Positions 13,501 to 25,900 of a stretch of 64,000 nucleotides of DNA are shown here, piece after piece. Every line of letters begins with the position of its first letter. Position 1 is the stretch's first letter. The translations under genes were made by a program, and so were the position numbers. The notes under the pieces are model-generated. The model had not been told where the DNA came from and searched no databases. It worked only from the letters and a program-made list of their open reading frames with translations. Origin of the DNA: Acanthaster planci. Lineage: Eukaryota > Echinodermata > Asteroidea > Valvatida > Acanthasteridae. The stretch covers positions 2,638,902-2,702,901 of the forward strand of contig NW_019091363.1 in NCBI RefSeq assembly GCF_001949145.1. The letters are read 5' to 3'.

Positions 13501-16500
13501 GTGCACATCGACCAAAATGATAAACTGAAAAGATATGGCTTTCTGCACGGTGCGAGAGATGGGTAGGTCCATGAGATTTTCCACGATATTATGTATGCCC
13601 TTCGTTGGTGGAACTCTATCCATTTCAATGCTGCAATGAATCACACCTCTGCATGTCGATTCAGCGAACACAGCTCAATATAAAGACGTGTCACAACTAC
13701 ATACGCTACGCGCAGTAGACTATTGAATCGGGAAATATCCATTTCGTGTTTACTTTCAAACTGTTTCCTCCTGAGAACAATTACTTTGCTTCTTTGTTAC
13801 CTTTTCGATAGCCATTTCCTGTCGAAGTGAAAGAACTCATGGACACAAAAATGTTTACAAACGATGGTCCTCCTTTATTGTTTATATCTGAAGCTTTTCG
13901 ACTTTTGGACGTATAGGCATGTATGTGCTATCACTCTTTGATTTTTCTCTCTACAGAACTACGTGAAGCAAAAAAGAGAGTTGTAACCCTTAGACAGAAC
14001 ATCGCATTGATTATCATAAAAGTTGTTATTGTATTGACATGCTTCCATTTGACACTTTTCCATTCCTGTACTCGTTGAACATCATAGGAGCTCCGCGCTG
14101 TATCCAGACGGATAGAGGGACAGAGAATGTCTTCATTGATGACATACAAGTTGCCATCCATTCTGTGTATGGCGGACAAGAAGGGCCATGTGTAATAAAG
14201 AGCACCTCTCCTCATAACCAGGTGCTAAAATTCAGATCTTTCTTTATGTAAAACAACTTATGCCATGCCATCCTATCTGTTGGGGTAGTGATAGCCAACG
14301 TACCTGCATAAGCTGGCTTCTATTAAAAAGTCNNNNNNNNNNNNNNNNNNNNNNNNNGTGAAGTCTATATTAAAATATAGCACTGCAATAACTGACAGTG
14401 ATTTGAAGGTACAACTACATCAGCCGATACAAAGCTCTCCTTGGTTTATCACAACTGTACTCTGAGCCAGTCCTTGTACATTATTACCACACGATTCAAT
14501 TACTTTTGGACGTATAGGCCTGTATGTGCTATCACTCTTTGATTTTTCTTTCTACGGAACCACGTGAAGCAGAAAAAGAGAGTTGTAACCCTTAGACAGA
14601 ACATCGTATTGATTAGCATAAAAGTTTTTACTGTATTGACATGCTTCCATATGACACCTTTCTCATTCCTGTACTCGTTGAACATCATAGGAGCTCCGCG
14701 CTGTATCCAGACGGATAAAGGGACAGAGAATGTCTTAATTGATGACATACAAGTTGCCATCCATTCTGTGTATGGCGGACAAGAAGGGCCATGTGTAATA
14801 AAGAGCACCTCTCGTCATAACCAGGTGCTAAAATTCAGATCTTTCTTTATGTAAAACAACTTATGCCATGCCATCCTATCTGTTGGGGTAGTGATAGCCA
14901 ACGTACCTGCATAAGCTGGCTACTATTAAAAAGTTTTGGAACTATCAAGGAGTTTCGATTTATCACAACATCATTTTATCAAGTATTTGTATTTTCCTTC
15001 GTTATGCCGGCAATGAAACAACCGCAAACGGTTGGGGGGGGGGTCTTTAATGACATTACTGACTACTTCTTATGACAAATTACTGCCCCATCTGTTCTAT
15101 CCTGTAGCAACGAGGAGAGCAAGAGTATACCTACGTATTCTTACATCAAAAAATTACAGTATTTATGACAATGTTGAAGCTAAATATATTTGTAACCGAA
15201 AGTATACTCTAATTATGTCTTGAAAAGCTGTTTAAAATTTGGTTTTATATTGTTTGAGCGAACACTAGAAGTAACCGTAAAACGTATAAAATGTATAAGT
15301 TCCAACAATCATACATCCGAGAGATCAAGAGAGTATGTAACCGCTTCTTTTTTTTCTACTTTTTCATTCTCAGCGCACAGAACGCTTTTGGCGAACTCTT
15401 TTCGAAATGATGGGACATTTTTGGGTCGACACTTTTCGGCAGTTGGTAAACTAGGGTCAGCTTGACTGCACTTCCCCTCTACATTTGTAAGTACTTTTTC
15501 ACTTATTGTTATCTATGTACAATCTTGGGGTAATTTTTTCTTTCGAAAAATGGCCTTTGTCTGTCTGTGAAATTTTACTGCAATTTTGTTGCCTTATATT
15601 AGCTGCAACAATACACAAACTAAATATTGCTTAGTTACATCTATATTTAAATCAATTCGGCACAATTTAGAAATTACGAGTCTGGAATTCAGAAATGACC
15701 TGCAGTAATTCGATCAAACCAGCAAACAATACTGGCGATTCACGTCAGTGCCACTCCAAGAGTTTGCAACACATGGACCAATCACAGTGCGCGAATTCTG
15801 TCGACTCGGTGAGCGTGTGGAAATGGTCGACAGATTTCGTGCACTGTGATTGGTCAAAATCTTGGAGGCGCGCAGGATTCCCCGTATTCGTCAGACTCTT
15901 ATACTGCACGTTAACATCGAGGAGAACACTTAATAGCACGCCGATTTACATACGCTGAATGTATCATTTATAAATCACCACATATTGAATTACAGGGAGT
16001 GTCTGAGGTTCTGCTTCAACAGGATTATTCAATGATCTGAGTTGGATGACGTGCGAAAGGAGTGCAACCAGCATCATGTCAGGGCATCCCTAGGTGTTGA
16101 AGCCTTGCCTGGAAAGCCTGATATTTTGCATTTTTTGCCTAAGGTATATGATGAGTATATCTTCCCATGTGAGCATAAGCATCAACTTTGGAAGAACTCA
16201 AGAACGTCACTTAAAGAAACGCCCGTTGAGTCCGCTATAAAATGTACACATAAAAACAATAACAAAAATTACCTTTGCCAACAAACAAAGGCATGTTAAA
16301 GCCAAAAAAGACATATCAAATGTCCTTCCTTAAACCACATTGCACCAAAAATAAACTGGATGTGGCAAGACATCTTTCTTGCGAGACAGTAAGTTATACA
16401 GTTGTCGATACCAGTGAAATTTACCTTCACATTCAAGTAAGAAAGTCTCAAAGCTGTACATTGTGCCCTCTTCTTGTGTCCTGTTGTCACTTACTTGTAG

Positions 16501-19500
16501 CAGAACTCATGTGTCATCAGGTCTTTTATGAGGATACACAGTTCGGCTCACTGGCGTCCGAAAATCTTAGCGACTCCCTGGTCAAACAGCCAGTCGGACA
16601 TGTCCTGGACAACCTTGTCAAATTGTTCTTGTGACTCGCATGCATTCAAATGTAAGAACAAAACCAACTATGCTGTTCATTGTAAAGAGAACCCGATGTA
16701 GCTGCTTTTCTTATACGTATATGGAATAAATACAATAACTGTTGCAAGCAAAGCCTGGCCATAACAATACACGAGGTATGGGTAGGTCATGGGTGAACAC
16801 TGTTCCTCTCCGATTAAGCTACTTTAGGTATGTTTTATCTGGATTTTCACATCACGCTGTTTTACCAAGTCAATATTCTTGAAGAGATTTCAGAACGTGC
16901 AGTAGGTCCCCAGGGAAGGATCTATGAAATAGCATGTAGTGGTGGAGGTCTGTCGATTAGATTTTCAACAGTGCAATAGAAATATCGGAGTAAGGGTTTT
17001 TCGAGCCCCCGTCTGTCATACAATTTGAACTTTTGAACTTTAACTTTTAATCTGGCTACTTCCTGTGGACACTAAGGTCGTAAATATGTTTTATTACTTT
17101 CTTTTGGTGTATCACAAATGGTAATTGTGCATTTTCTGTTACTCTAGGCAGGAAGAAAATTAAATCGATGTTCCTCCAACTCAAATAGCGTGCATCTTTT
17201 GACCAGTTCATTACTATATACATGTATATATAAATGTATTTTTCCATTTCGTCTTCAACAATAAATGAAGGCTTTCGCAACAGCAAACATCACACAAACA
17301 GAGCAACCACAGTGTGTCTGCACTGGCGATCAAAGGGGCAATTCATCTTTTCAATGCATGGATCGGCGTATATTGCGCATGATGTACATGTATGCGGCAT
17401 GAGCACCATACATGAACATACAGGGTCGATTACAAACATGAAACTGAGATATTATTGTCCATTGTAACTGAATTAAGGCTCATATGATTCAAAGCGAAAT
17501 ATCGCCTGTCTGGTTTAAATCTCCTCTTTGAAATGACACCTTTGATTATGTCGATATGTTGACGGTTGCCGAGCAGTGACCAATTTTATGCAAGAGTCCA
17601 TGTAAAGGAATTGCGCCACTTTCTTCACTGGCATTCAGAGTGAGTAGCCGTAACCATAACATAATATTTTACATTTAACAAAGTGGGTGAGATAAACCTT
17701 GCAGTGAAGTTAACAAGTGGATAAGATGGGACTGGCTATTGGTGGGCAACGACAACTTTAAAGTAAGATGTAAAACTGAGTGGTTGTGGACAGGCTTGAA
17801 ATTTCTTGAAACAAACGCAGCCATAAATGGGAATTGAAAAAAACATTGCGCGTTTTTGTTGCTTCAAAGTGGCTGCAGACGGGGAGCCCTGAGAAATTGG
17901 CAGATAACTATCAACGTCCTCCTCTACCAAGGCAGCGATCTGGCACGATTGTTCGCAAGTACCAGCGTGAAAGAACCAAATCAAACCTGTCTTTGACTTA
18001 GCCTTTTACCCTGTGACAAAAATGACACAATAAATCCACTAGTGGATTTATTGTGTGGACTAGTGGACTAGTGGCGCGATTTTATAAAAAGAACCTTTCA
18101 TAAATTTGGTCACTGCTCAGTCAATCGTGAACGTAATTAATAATAATAATGATAAAAATAATTAATTGTTTAAAAAACGCTTACCTTGTCAATGACATCT
18201 CAAAGCGCTGTACATTAAAATGCAAAATTAAATTACCTTTAAATAATTAAAACAAAGTAACAGGACTTTTAAAACAAAATTAAAAATTATTACTTATTCT
18301 GATCAAGGTTTCAAAGAGAAGATTCAAACTACACAAACAATACTTTCCTTAGGTTCACATGAACCCTACCTCTGTCGAAATTAACAATTACATGTCAGTT
18401 CCTCTTTTCATCCACTCTGTACCGTCAAACTCTCACGTGTAAGGTCATTCAGGAAAGTCCTTGACACGCATTATCGTTTCCTTGGAAAGTCATTGCCACC
18501 TTGTATTTTACGTTTCATGTAGCAAGGAAAGGCCAGACGATAACAATAGTACCAGTGTTCCTTCCGATAACAGAAATAAATATTGATCAACCAATGACAT
18601 AATGACAACGCATGCGCAAGGTTCTACCGGCATAGGGCATCCGGCTGGGAGTTAACTAATTTCACGCAAACTTACAAAACAATGTTATACCGTGAGCGTC
18701 GACAGTCAAGAGAAATTACACACAAAGAGTAATACATGTATCTATAAATCTACCAATACATATGAAATAAAATCTGACATGCAACCCTCCCCTTCCATTA
18801 ATATCAAAGCACAGTGGAATGGCACTGATAAGATTCCCACAAGTAATTAATATATGCCGACTCTTGCTTCTTTAGGGCTGTGGGCAATGCATCAAAACAA
18901 AAACCAATTGTGTGCAAAATCTCACTTCTAGTACAACAAAATTTACGATTCATTTAGGCTACTCTGGGAAGGACCATTTCCGAGGCAATTCCCATCGATC
19001 AGACAACACGTGTTTATTGCAGAATGGTATGCCATTCTTTCAGTTATTATAATACTTACAATGTTTGCCACATTGCATCAACAACTTCCTCCAATCCAAG
19101 TTCCTGCAAAAGGTCTTCCATGTTACTTCCTGAAAACAATACAAGAACACAGTTTTTCGTCGTACAGTTTATCAGGTTTTACAAACCATAAATCCAACTC
19201 AAATGGCATTACTTGAAACGATTCAAATATACTTACCGATGACCCCTGCTGGTCGCATATGCAACTTAGACTCCTCTTTTGCAAACGACGAAGCCTTATC
19301 AACTGTGCGTAGGCCGCCAGTGTTACAATAAATGAGAACACGAATTAAGTTACACTAATACTTATACTCTTTGAGGTCGGTACGTTATTTGTGTACACAA
19401 CTGCCAGTGGTAAAATTTCTCAGCGAGATCCGCGGGGCGAGATCCGCGGGGCGAGATCCGCGGGGCGAGATCCGCGGGGCGAGATCCGCGGGGCGAGATC

Positions 19501-21770
19501 CGCGGGGCGAGATCCGCGGGGCGAGATCCGCGGGGCGAGATCCGCGGGGCGAAATCCGCGGGGCGCGTGGCTGATATAAATCACCATAAATTATGCCGTT
19601 TTTCAAGCGACGAGGTGGCCGAGTGGTTAAGGCGATGGATTGCTATTCCATTGTGCTCTGCACGCGTGGGTTCGAATCCCACCCTCGTCGTATTTTTTTC
19701 TCACCGGTGAAAATAGACCTTGTTTGAAAATCGTCTTTTTTAACGCTTACAAACATGTTTCAATAACAACTAGACACTTTTGTAAGATTGCAATGGAAAT
19801 ATGAGGTGCTTTTTCTTCAAATTGATTGAACACGCATCATAGTATACTCTGTTACCGAAATATTCGTCAAGACAATGAGCACAACCGCCGTAACTGATAG
19901 CAATATTCGAAGTCTCTCGCCTCCAAACCGCTTCTTGAGATACTCCGGCATCGTGGATACCTGTCTCAGTTTCAGGTTGACAGAAAGGGTTAGGGGAGAA
20001 TCATTTAAACATCTGTAATAATCAAGGATTGTGATTTAAAATGTTACGAGAATTTCGCTAAACATCTACATGTATAAGAGAGTAAAACAATCTATCATAA
20101 TAGACCCACACGCTACGGCTGCCAGCAGTAGCGTAAATCTATGCTGGAAATTAGGGGGGGGAAGGGGGATGACTTGCCCGGCCAAAGAAATCTAAAAGGC
20201 GGGGGAAGGGCGACTCTACATCCGCTATCATAGGGGCCGATGTTCATGATAAAGACGTATATCTGTAATATGTATTAAATTCAACCAGAATCTTACATCA
20301 GAAAATTACTTTCAATCATCTGCAATCATTTAGTCGTTAGAAAATCCTGAAAATTCTTCACAATCCACCGTGACTTTTAATAATTTTTTTCATCGCGAAA
20401 CAGTGGGGGTGATTCGAATAGCCCCCTCCCCCTTAAAAAGTGATGGGAGATATACCCCTCATCCCCCGGGATTCACGCCCATGGCTGCTTAGCTACCTCA
20501 TGCAATTCGTTAATGGCCACACCGGGGATCATTTACAATCCAACATCCACTTTGATGCATGTACATTGCGCACGACTCCAAACGCCATTTAGTTCAACAT
20601 TTGAAACAAAATGGCGACTTGCCAATCCATTGGCGTCTCTTAATGTATAAGCCAGGGTGATTTGCTTTAATAATGCTGCATAACTGTGAGTACTTACCCC
20701 TGCTGAGATGTATACAGGCATGAAGACGAAACCAAGTAGAACTAAACAAAATAAACCCTAAGGTAAAAGGAGAGTAAACCTGAAGCAATGTAACTTTAGG
20801 TAAGAAGGTAAGTAACATTGTTCAAATACATACCTTCTTATGAAAAACATGTACTATTTTTCTCTTTCAAGTTGCATGTATTTTGGGATCATTGAGATAA
20901 TTTCCTTTTTTGTCAATTCGTAATAACGATGGCAAATAATGCTTTGGAATAACTACGTCCACGACTTACGTGAAACTCGTATGCAATGACAGCGTAGCCA
21001 GAAACTGACGCAGTACCAGCCAAACCGATGAATGAACTGCTACCTATATTGCTCACGTACAATGATAAGCCAACCTAGAAAAAAATGCAAGTATACGTAT
21101 TCAGATTATTAGATTAAAATGATATAATATGCGTATTATTTAATATGTCATAATTGTGATAAATTGGTTTTAATAAAATAACGGTCATTTTAAATGTAGT
21201 GAAATATCACAAGTCCTTACCAACCACCACGACATGTTCCGTCCAGCGAGGAAATAACCACTTGTTGTTCCGCGATTGGAAACCCAGGCGGACTACACAG
21301 AAAATTCCCATCAAATTAATCTAAAAAACGTATCGATAGGGCTTACAAGAAACCCCTAAACTACATAATTTTCCAACAAAGTAATCCTTTGAAACGATTG
21401 TCGACGAAAAACACAATTCCCAAGTACTTTTAGGGAATCATGATGTTTTAATGATGTTGTTAGACTATTTTATCTGAAGTCATTAAAGGGATCCGTTCAA
21501 AGAAATAGGAACATCCTGTTCACGCCTTTCATATAGAGTAAATTGGGATGTATTTTGTTAGTTCTGGATAAGGTAGCGGCATTTTCATCGACAACAAAAT
21601 AGACCCGAAACGTAATGTAAAAGGTCTCTTCAACACAGAAGATACGTTAGGTGTTGAATCGAACACCTTACCCAAATTCCAACAGCAAGCACGAGAACAA
21701 AGACCACGGCAATTATGGCGATATCCCACCCTTCCAGGGAGTTGGCGGTGTCGTCAAAATCTAGGTCCAT
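7547..21770 (-). CDS. SLC5A9-like: Sodium/glucose cotransporter, SGLT4-like, copy 1 (14 coding exons)
   Basis: Na+-driven sugar symporter of the plasma membrane, SLC5 family. Coding exons in gene order: 21672-21770, 21221-21292, 20970-21074, 20698-20757, 19856-19960, 11637-11823, 11063-11274, 10361-10496, 10022-10129, 9492-9642, 9082-9250, 8432-8647, 7924-8050, 7547-7755. They sum to 1956 nt (651 residues plus stop), all with GT/AG borders and matching phases. Family landmarks: GYFLAGR and SWW (exon 2), [14 protein letters not shown] (exon 3), [11 protein letters not shown] (exon 5), [10 protein letters not shown] and AVIYTDALQ (exon 6), [14 protein letters not shown] across exons 7 and 8, MISRALWPG (exon 8), [15 protein letters not shown] (exon 10), [10 protein letters not shown] (exon 11), AFWGLLLGE (exon 12), and a last membrane helix at the C-terminus. 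Start chosen at the MDLDFDD methionine, shared with copy 2. Intron 5 is swollen to about 8 kb by an insertion. The nearest human subtype (SLC5A9, A10 or A11) is inference. Confidence 0.95.
10791..10871 (+). pseudogene. tRNA-Ser(GCT) pseudogene in intron 7 of SGLT copy 1
   Basis: 81 nt resembling the three intact tRNA-Ser genes nearby. The B box (GGTTCGAATCC) and the anticodon-loop GCT remain, but the anticodon stem has two adjacent mismatches, the acceptor stem has one, and the long variable arm no longer pairs. It sits antisense to the host gene at the same place as the intact tRNA at 26755-26836 in copy 2. Confidence 0.85.
13901..14332 (+). repeat. Direct repeat, unit 1 (integrase-core exon block)
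   Basis: About 430 bp starting at acttttggacgtatagg and containing the integrase exon. It recurs at 14502-14935 with a few per cent differences. This unit stops at the 25-base assembly gap, so its true right end is unknown. Confidence 0.9.
14333..14357. other. Assembly gap (25 N)
   Basis: Run of N between the two near-identical blocks. Its size is probably nominal. Confidence 0.98.
14502..14935 (+). repeat. Direct repeat, unit 2 (integrase-core exon block)
   Basis: Second copy of the block at 13901-14332, again with the QTD and GTEN core motifs and a donor after HNQ at 14824. The two copies flank an N gap, so this may be a real tandem duplication or two alleles assembled side by side. Confidence 0.9.
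15750..15875. repeat. Fold-back repeat (hairpin about 125 bp)
   Basis: Arms 15776-15806 and 15826-15855 are near-perfect reverse complements built on GACCAATCACAGTGC and TCTGTCGAC, with a loop of about 20 bases. Pairing resumes further out (ctccaag against cttggag). The shape is that of a MITE or its remnant inside the larger insertion. Opposed open frames over it are a by-product of the symmetry. Confidence 0.8.
18025..18056. repeat. Perfect 32-bp palindrome
   Basis: acacaataaatccact is followed directly by its exact reverse complement, with no spacer. A further actagtggactagtgg run follows. Confidence 0.95.
18133..18216 (-). mobile_element. 3' tail of a LINE or SINE (L2/CR1-like), minus strand
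   Basis: Read on the minus strand, AGCGCTTTGAGATGTC is followed by AT-rich sequence and a (TTA)n tail ending near 18137. This layout is common at the 3' ends of L2/CR1-like retroelements in marine invertebrates. Only the tail is visible. Confidence 0.5.
19423..19566. repeat. 14-bp GC-rich minisatellite, about 10 units
   Basis: Tandem units of gcgagatccgcggg, almost identical, in otherwise AT-rich DNA. Two units of the same sequence stand in opposite orientation at 12230-12259. They form the inner part of the inverted ends of the insertion. The repeat is open in several frames, so the Arg/Gly/Pro-rich frames here are not genes. Confidence 0.95.
19609..19690 (+). tRNA. tRNA-Ser(GCT) in intron 5 of SGLT copy 1
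   Basis: 82 nt. Acceptor GACGAGG pairs with CCTCGTC. A box TGGCCGAGTGG, B box GGTTCGAATCC, anticodon loop TTGCTAT (anticodon GCT), and the long variable arm GTGC-TCT-GCAC typical of serine tRNA. A T-rich pol III terminator (ATTTTTTTC) follows at once. It differs at three positions from the sister genes. It lies antisense to the host gene, 165 bp from exon 5, matching the tRNA at 28357 in copy 2. Confidence 0.95.
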
Positions 21771-22905
21771 GACAAGGCCAAGATCTTCCGAGCGGCTATC
21801 TCAAGAAGATTTCTCCGATTCTGTGCTTTTTGTTTTGCAGTTTAGACAAATAAGATCTCTGTGGTATAGGGCCTGCTGTGCTTTACACGTTTCAACCACA
21901 ACTGCACATGCTCATTATGAAAAACACAGTGAATCACGGTTGACCAGCGTTTTATCTCACCACGAACGTTGCATAATGTTTGTAAATATTGACACTTGTT
22001 TCACAAAGAACGCTAGCTTGTGCAATTTTATTTGTCCAATTATCCTAAAATTTTTACATTTCAGTGCTTCATGACGTCATCTAAAGTTTTCAAGTTACAC
22101 TCTCAAACAAACTATTAAAAATAAGTCAAATTAATGTTTCAGTTTACAATAGAAAAGGCCCAATCTCAGTCGGCGACCTTTTTTTATCTTTATTAGCATT
22201 TGTTCAAACACCAAATCAGCGTTGAAAGCTGTCTAATAATCTGTAAATCTAATATTTATGGCCCACTGCTGAATAAAATATACACGGGTTAATATTTTTT
22301 ACAGTATCAACCTCAGTCGTTTTGCTTAAAGATGTTTCTAACACCAACGCAACAATATTTTTCAGAAAATGCAGTGTAATCAAATACACGAAGAAGTTAA
22401 TGCATAATACTGTAGCCGTGTAGCATACATACTGAATTTTAATGGAATGTTTAAAGGGCACATACATCTTCTCTAGGGGCTTATGGCTTTATTTTCTCTC
22501 ATACTGCTATTTCTATCTCGGTGCGGTCATCAGCTAATTTTGGGTTCCTATTTCTGCAGAATTACACCTAAGCTGTACGTTGTGAGCGTATACAATGTCA
22601 TCACGATAAGAATGCCCTCAGCTGTCATTAAACGGCAAAGAGTTAAGGAAAAAGGCATCTCAACCTCAATAGTGTGTTCCTTTATTTCCATACAGAGCGG
22701 AGGTCGGGCTACATTTGGACTACATTTAGGTTACCTAGGCGAACAAAGAACCAAAAAAAAATACTGCAGATCCAGGCCAAAATTGTGCGGTTATTTCGAC
22801 CCAACGATTTCATAATACACGCAGGTAGTTCATGACAGCAAGGCATCATTAAAACGCCAGAAGCAATTGCCTGTAATTGCGGTGCCCTTTGATGGATTTT
22901 AAACA
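21771..22905. other. Spacer between the tandem SGLT genes
   Basis: About 1.1 kb holding the 3' flank of copy 2 and the promoter side of copy 1. An AATAAA signal on the minus strand (tttatt at 22681-22686) lies about 220 bp past the copy 2 stop and is a plausible poly(A) signal. No other gene seen. Confidence 0.5.
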
Positions 22906-25900
22906 TCATGCAAAAGATCCAAAAGCCATTATGCCCAGAAAGCAGACAAGGAGGCAGGCAATGTTAACTACCCTGGCCCATTTGGGATCCTCCTCCAGTG
23001 ACGTCATCTTCTTCTCAATCTCTTCCATCTCTTCAGGTGAGGGTTCGGGTCCAGGGTTAGTTTCTATGCCGCACACAAAGTTCCAGACGCGGCGGGCGCC
23101 AGAAGGTGGTTCATCTGAAAATTTGAAATTACTACATAGTTTAAGAATTTTGCAGGACTCACAGTTGAGATATTTAAATTGTCTGGTTACGAAAAATGCC
23201 GCTAGTGTGTTTATTGAGAAGCAATATCACTTAAAATTTGAGGTATAAAGTCTATTACGACTTTTCATTATAGTGGATCACTTTAGTTGTCTTCACCTGG
23301 TGGACGTGACAGTTTTATCATCATAAAACCTTGTTGGGACAAGTCTGTTGTTTAGGAACTGGGACACAGTGCAGTCAGCTGAATCTGAGTTCATACATCT
23401 CAGTTAATTCTTAATCAGCTGATTCTGATACTGTATTGATTCTGAGTCGATAACGTCATTGGATTCTGAGTTGATATAATCAGCTGGTTCTGGGTCCATA
23501 CAGTCAGTTAATTCTTAGTTAATACAGTCGGCAGATTGTTAATCGATCAAGTCATTTGATTCTGAGTTGATGTAGTCAGTTGATTCCGAGTCGATACAGC
23601 TAACTGATTCTGGGTGGATAAAATTAGCTGATTCTGATTTGATACAGTTGGTTGCACAATCAGTTGGTTCTTATTCGATAAGACCTACCAGTCTGTTCGG
23701 CTGCAGCTTTCATTCTTTTCTTTTCTTCTCGTTCTAAGTTCTTCTTGCTCTCCTTCTCTGACATAGGTCGTCGGGGAAGCTTGCTGTTCTTAGTCCACCA
23801 AGTCAGTCTGACTAGCTGTAAAAGTGTAAATGAGTTGATATTTTTACTCGTCTGGAAGTTCTTTCGCATTATCCTTGCTGGGTATTATTATTGTTATATT
23901 ATAATAATCCTGTACTGTTCATAAGCGCTACTACTGTCCTCATCATTGATTTTTGGCATCGTTACCATATATAACTTCAATAACCATCACACTATCACCA
24001 CATCACTCCCAGTCATTACGCAACGTCATCCCACTGCAAACGTTACCACCGCTACCGGGCTATATCCTCGCCATCATTATTCACACCCACCATCTCCATT
24101 CCCTCTCAAACCACTATCAGTGAGCAAAGCTCTCACCTTATCTCGCGGAATGGGCTTCGTCAACAGACTTATCACGACAATGAACAAAGTCGTGGCTACG
24201 TAATTCATGATGGCAAAATGCAGGTAGTGAATTTTCTGGATTGCCAGGGGGCGGTCGTCTACTCCACCACAAGGAGGAGCAACAAAGACAAAGTCCAGGA
24301 TCATCCAAGTGCATCCAGCGACTTCTCCAAGCAGCAGCCCCCAGAACGTACCCTGAAAAGACGGAAGTTAAACAGAGATAGTGATCTAAGGTGAAAGCTA
24401 TGAATACGTTGGGAAGGGGGGGGAGCCAAGCAACATCTGGAGTGTCAGATTTTGACAGTTATGTTTGGGAGAATTTCAGCGTTGTTAAATGAAGCACTGG
24501 TTGTCGTTTAGGGTGTACATAGAACTGTAGGCGAGGACGACCTCGGGAAAGTGAAATGAGTAATCAGAATAGAGGCCTAGGTACTTTATATGATTTGATG
24601 CTCGATGCAGGATATATCCTACAGTAGTATACCTACTCACCGGTTCATTCACCCTCTCGATAAATATCCCGGCTGTGTATATGGCCAAGATAGGCGGCGA
24701 AAGGTAAGATGTTATCGACTGGATGTAGACAAACAGCTGACCCGAGCCAAATACTTGAATCAGTGGTAACCAAAGGACGCTGATACCTGCCAACACCAAG
24801 GTGCACAACCTGGGTCGAAGCAGAATGAGGTAAACAGTGACTTATTATTTGTTCCTGTCAGTGTCAGCCAGGAGTCCTCGGGAGTGCCAATGGCACCATC
24901 CTCGCAAGCCTCAAGAAACACGTAGAGGATGGTCACTGGAGAAATTCTCAGTTTTAAACTCTGAACACTGAATTCGTGTGCCGGCTAGGTTAGAATTTAA
25001 AACAGGGAATTTGCGGGCTTGGAAGGTGCCAATCGCTGTGCCAACCAGTCATACCCTCACCGGTGCCATTAAAAGTTCCTTGCCGACATGAGAGAGGTCT
25101 GTCTGCTCACACAAGTTTTTGCTTTAGTTATGGGCGTCTTGCTACATGTATTCTCATCACCATAAAATATTACTGTATATCACTGTTTGCTTTGGGTGTG
25201 GAATGAGACACAAGATACCTGCCAACAATAACGAGCTCAGTTTCTGTCGCCAGAGGTCTCACTTTGATCCACAGGTCCATGGTAATGATAGAGCTTGCGC
25301 TGTTGAAAATTGACGTCAGTGAACTCATCAGCGCGGCCAGCATGGCTGCCATCATCAAGCCCTTCAGGCCTGAGGAGGAAAGAGACGAGAAGGTAAGGTG
25401 TCATATTGAGCTGGCATAAAACTTTAACTCTCAAAGCCAGTGTTCTTGTAGTTAACAACTTTTATGTCACAGTCCATGTAGGCTATGTTTCCATTGTGAT
25501 TGTCTCACCATCAAAACTCAGATGAATGCAGACTTGTCTCATGTATTCATTTCAATTTCACGCCACAATGTCACAATGTACGCAGCCAACGTGTGCTTTT
25601 ATATACGAGTTTTGCTCTTACCAAGCCCCGATGTAAGGTGCTGTAGTAATGCTTTCCTGTCGTGATAAGGCCTATACGCTTACTGCAAAGGTGTGGATTT
25701 CAGCTAAACTATGACTGAGAAAATACCTTGTTGTTTTTGTTTTGAAACCATTAACATTGATCAGTCAAATCTTTGCTCTTCTGTCGTACAAATAGGTAAG
25801 AAGATAACTGATACGTTTTTAAAAGCTCCGGTTTTGGGGTGGGTGGATGGGTGGGTGGAAGAAAACGCCCAGTTTAATGCTACCAAAAATTCATATTTGC

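Larger units (their letters stand above)
12722..14824 (+). pseudogene. Integrase-core (DDE, rva_4-type) transposon gene remains
   Basis: Pieces occur in the order known for metazoan integrase-core proteins. A helix-turn-helix end reads [17 protein letters not shown] (about 12724-12774); [10 protein letters not shown] follows behind a cag acceptor (about 12925). Then come [18 protein letters not shown] (about 13399) and, after a frameshift, [20 protein letters not shown] (about 13480-13540) ending at a donor after GARDG. The catalytic-core exon [14 protein letters not shown]...HNQ (14088-14221) is present again at 14691-14824. The Trp usually before HID is missing, a residue is lost in the YGF-HG motif, and the NQRIE continuation with the last acidic residue was not found. 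This is a decayed or partly assembled transposase gene; exon borders are approximate. Confidence 0.65.
12201..19594. mobile_element. 7.4 kb insertion with inverted-repeat ends in SGLT copy 1 intron 5
   Basis: The left end (12201-12259) and the reverse complement of the right end (about 19536-19594) align through TTATGGTG, then TATATC, then CCACGCGCCCCGCGGAT and further 14-bp GC-rich units. The matching intron of SGLT copy 2 is only 408 bp and lacks all of this, so the segment is an insertion gained after duplication, or lost from copy 2. Inside are remains of an integrase-core gene (about 12722-14824), several palindromes and a LINE tail. I see no clear target-site duplication. The inverted ends could instead be two independent copies of a short repeat. 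Confidence 0.55.

Noticed and set aside
19371-19606. Three overlapping Arg/Gly- and Pro/Ser-rich open frames
   Set aside because: They are translations of the 14-bp minisatellite on both strands.
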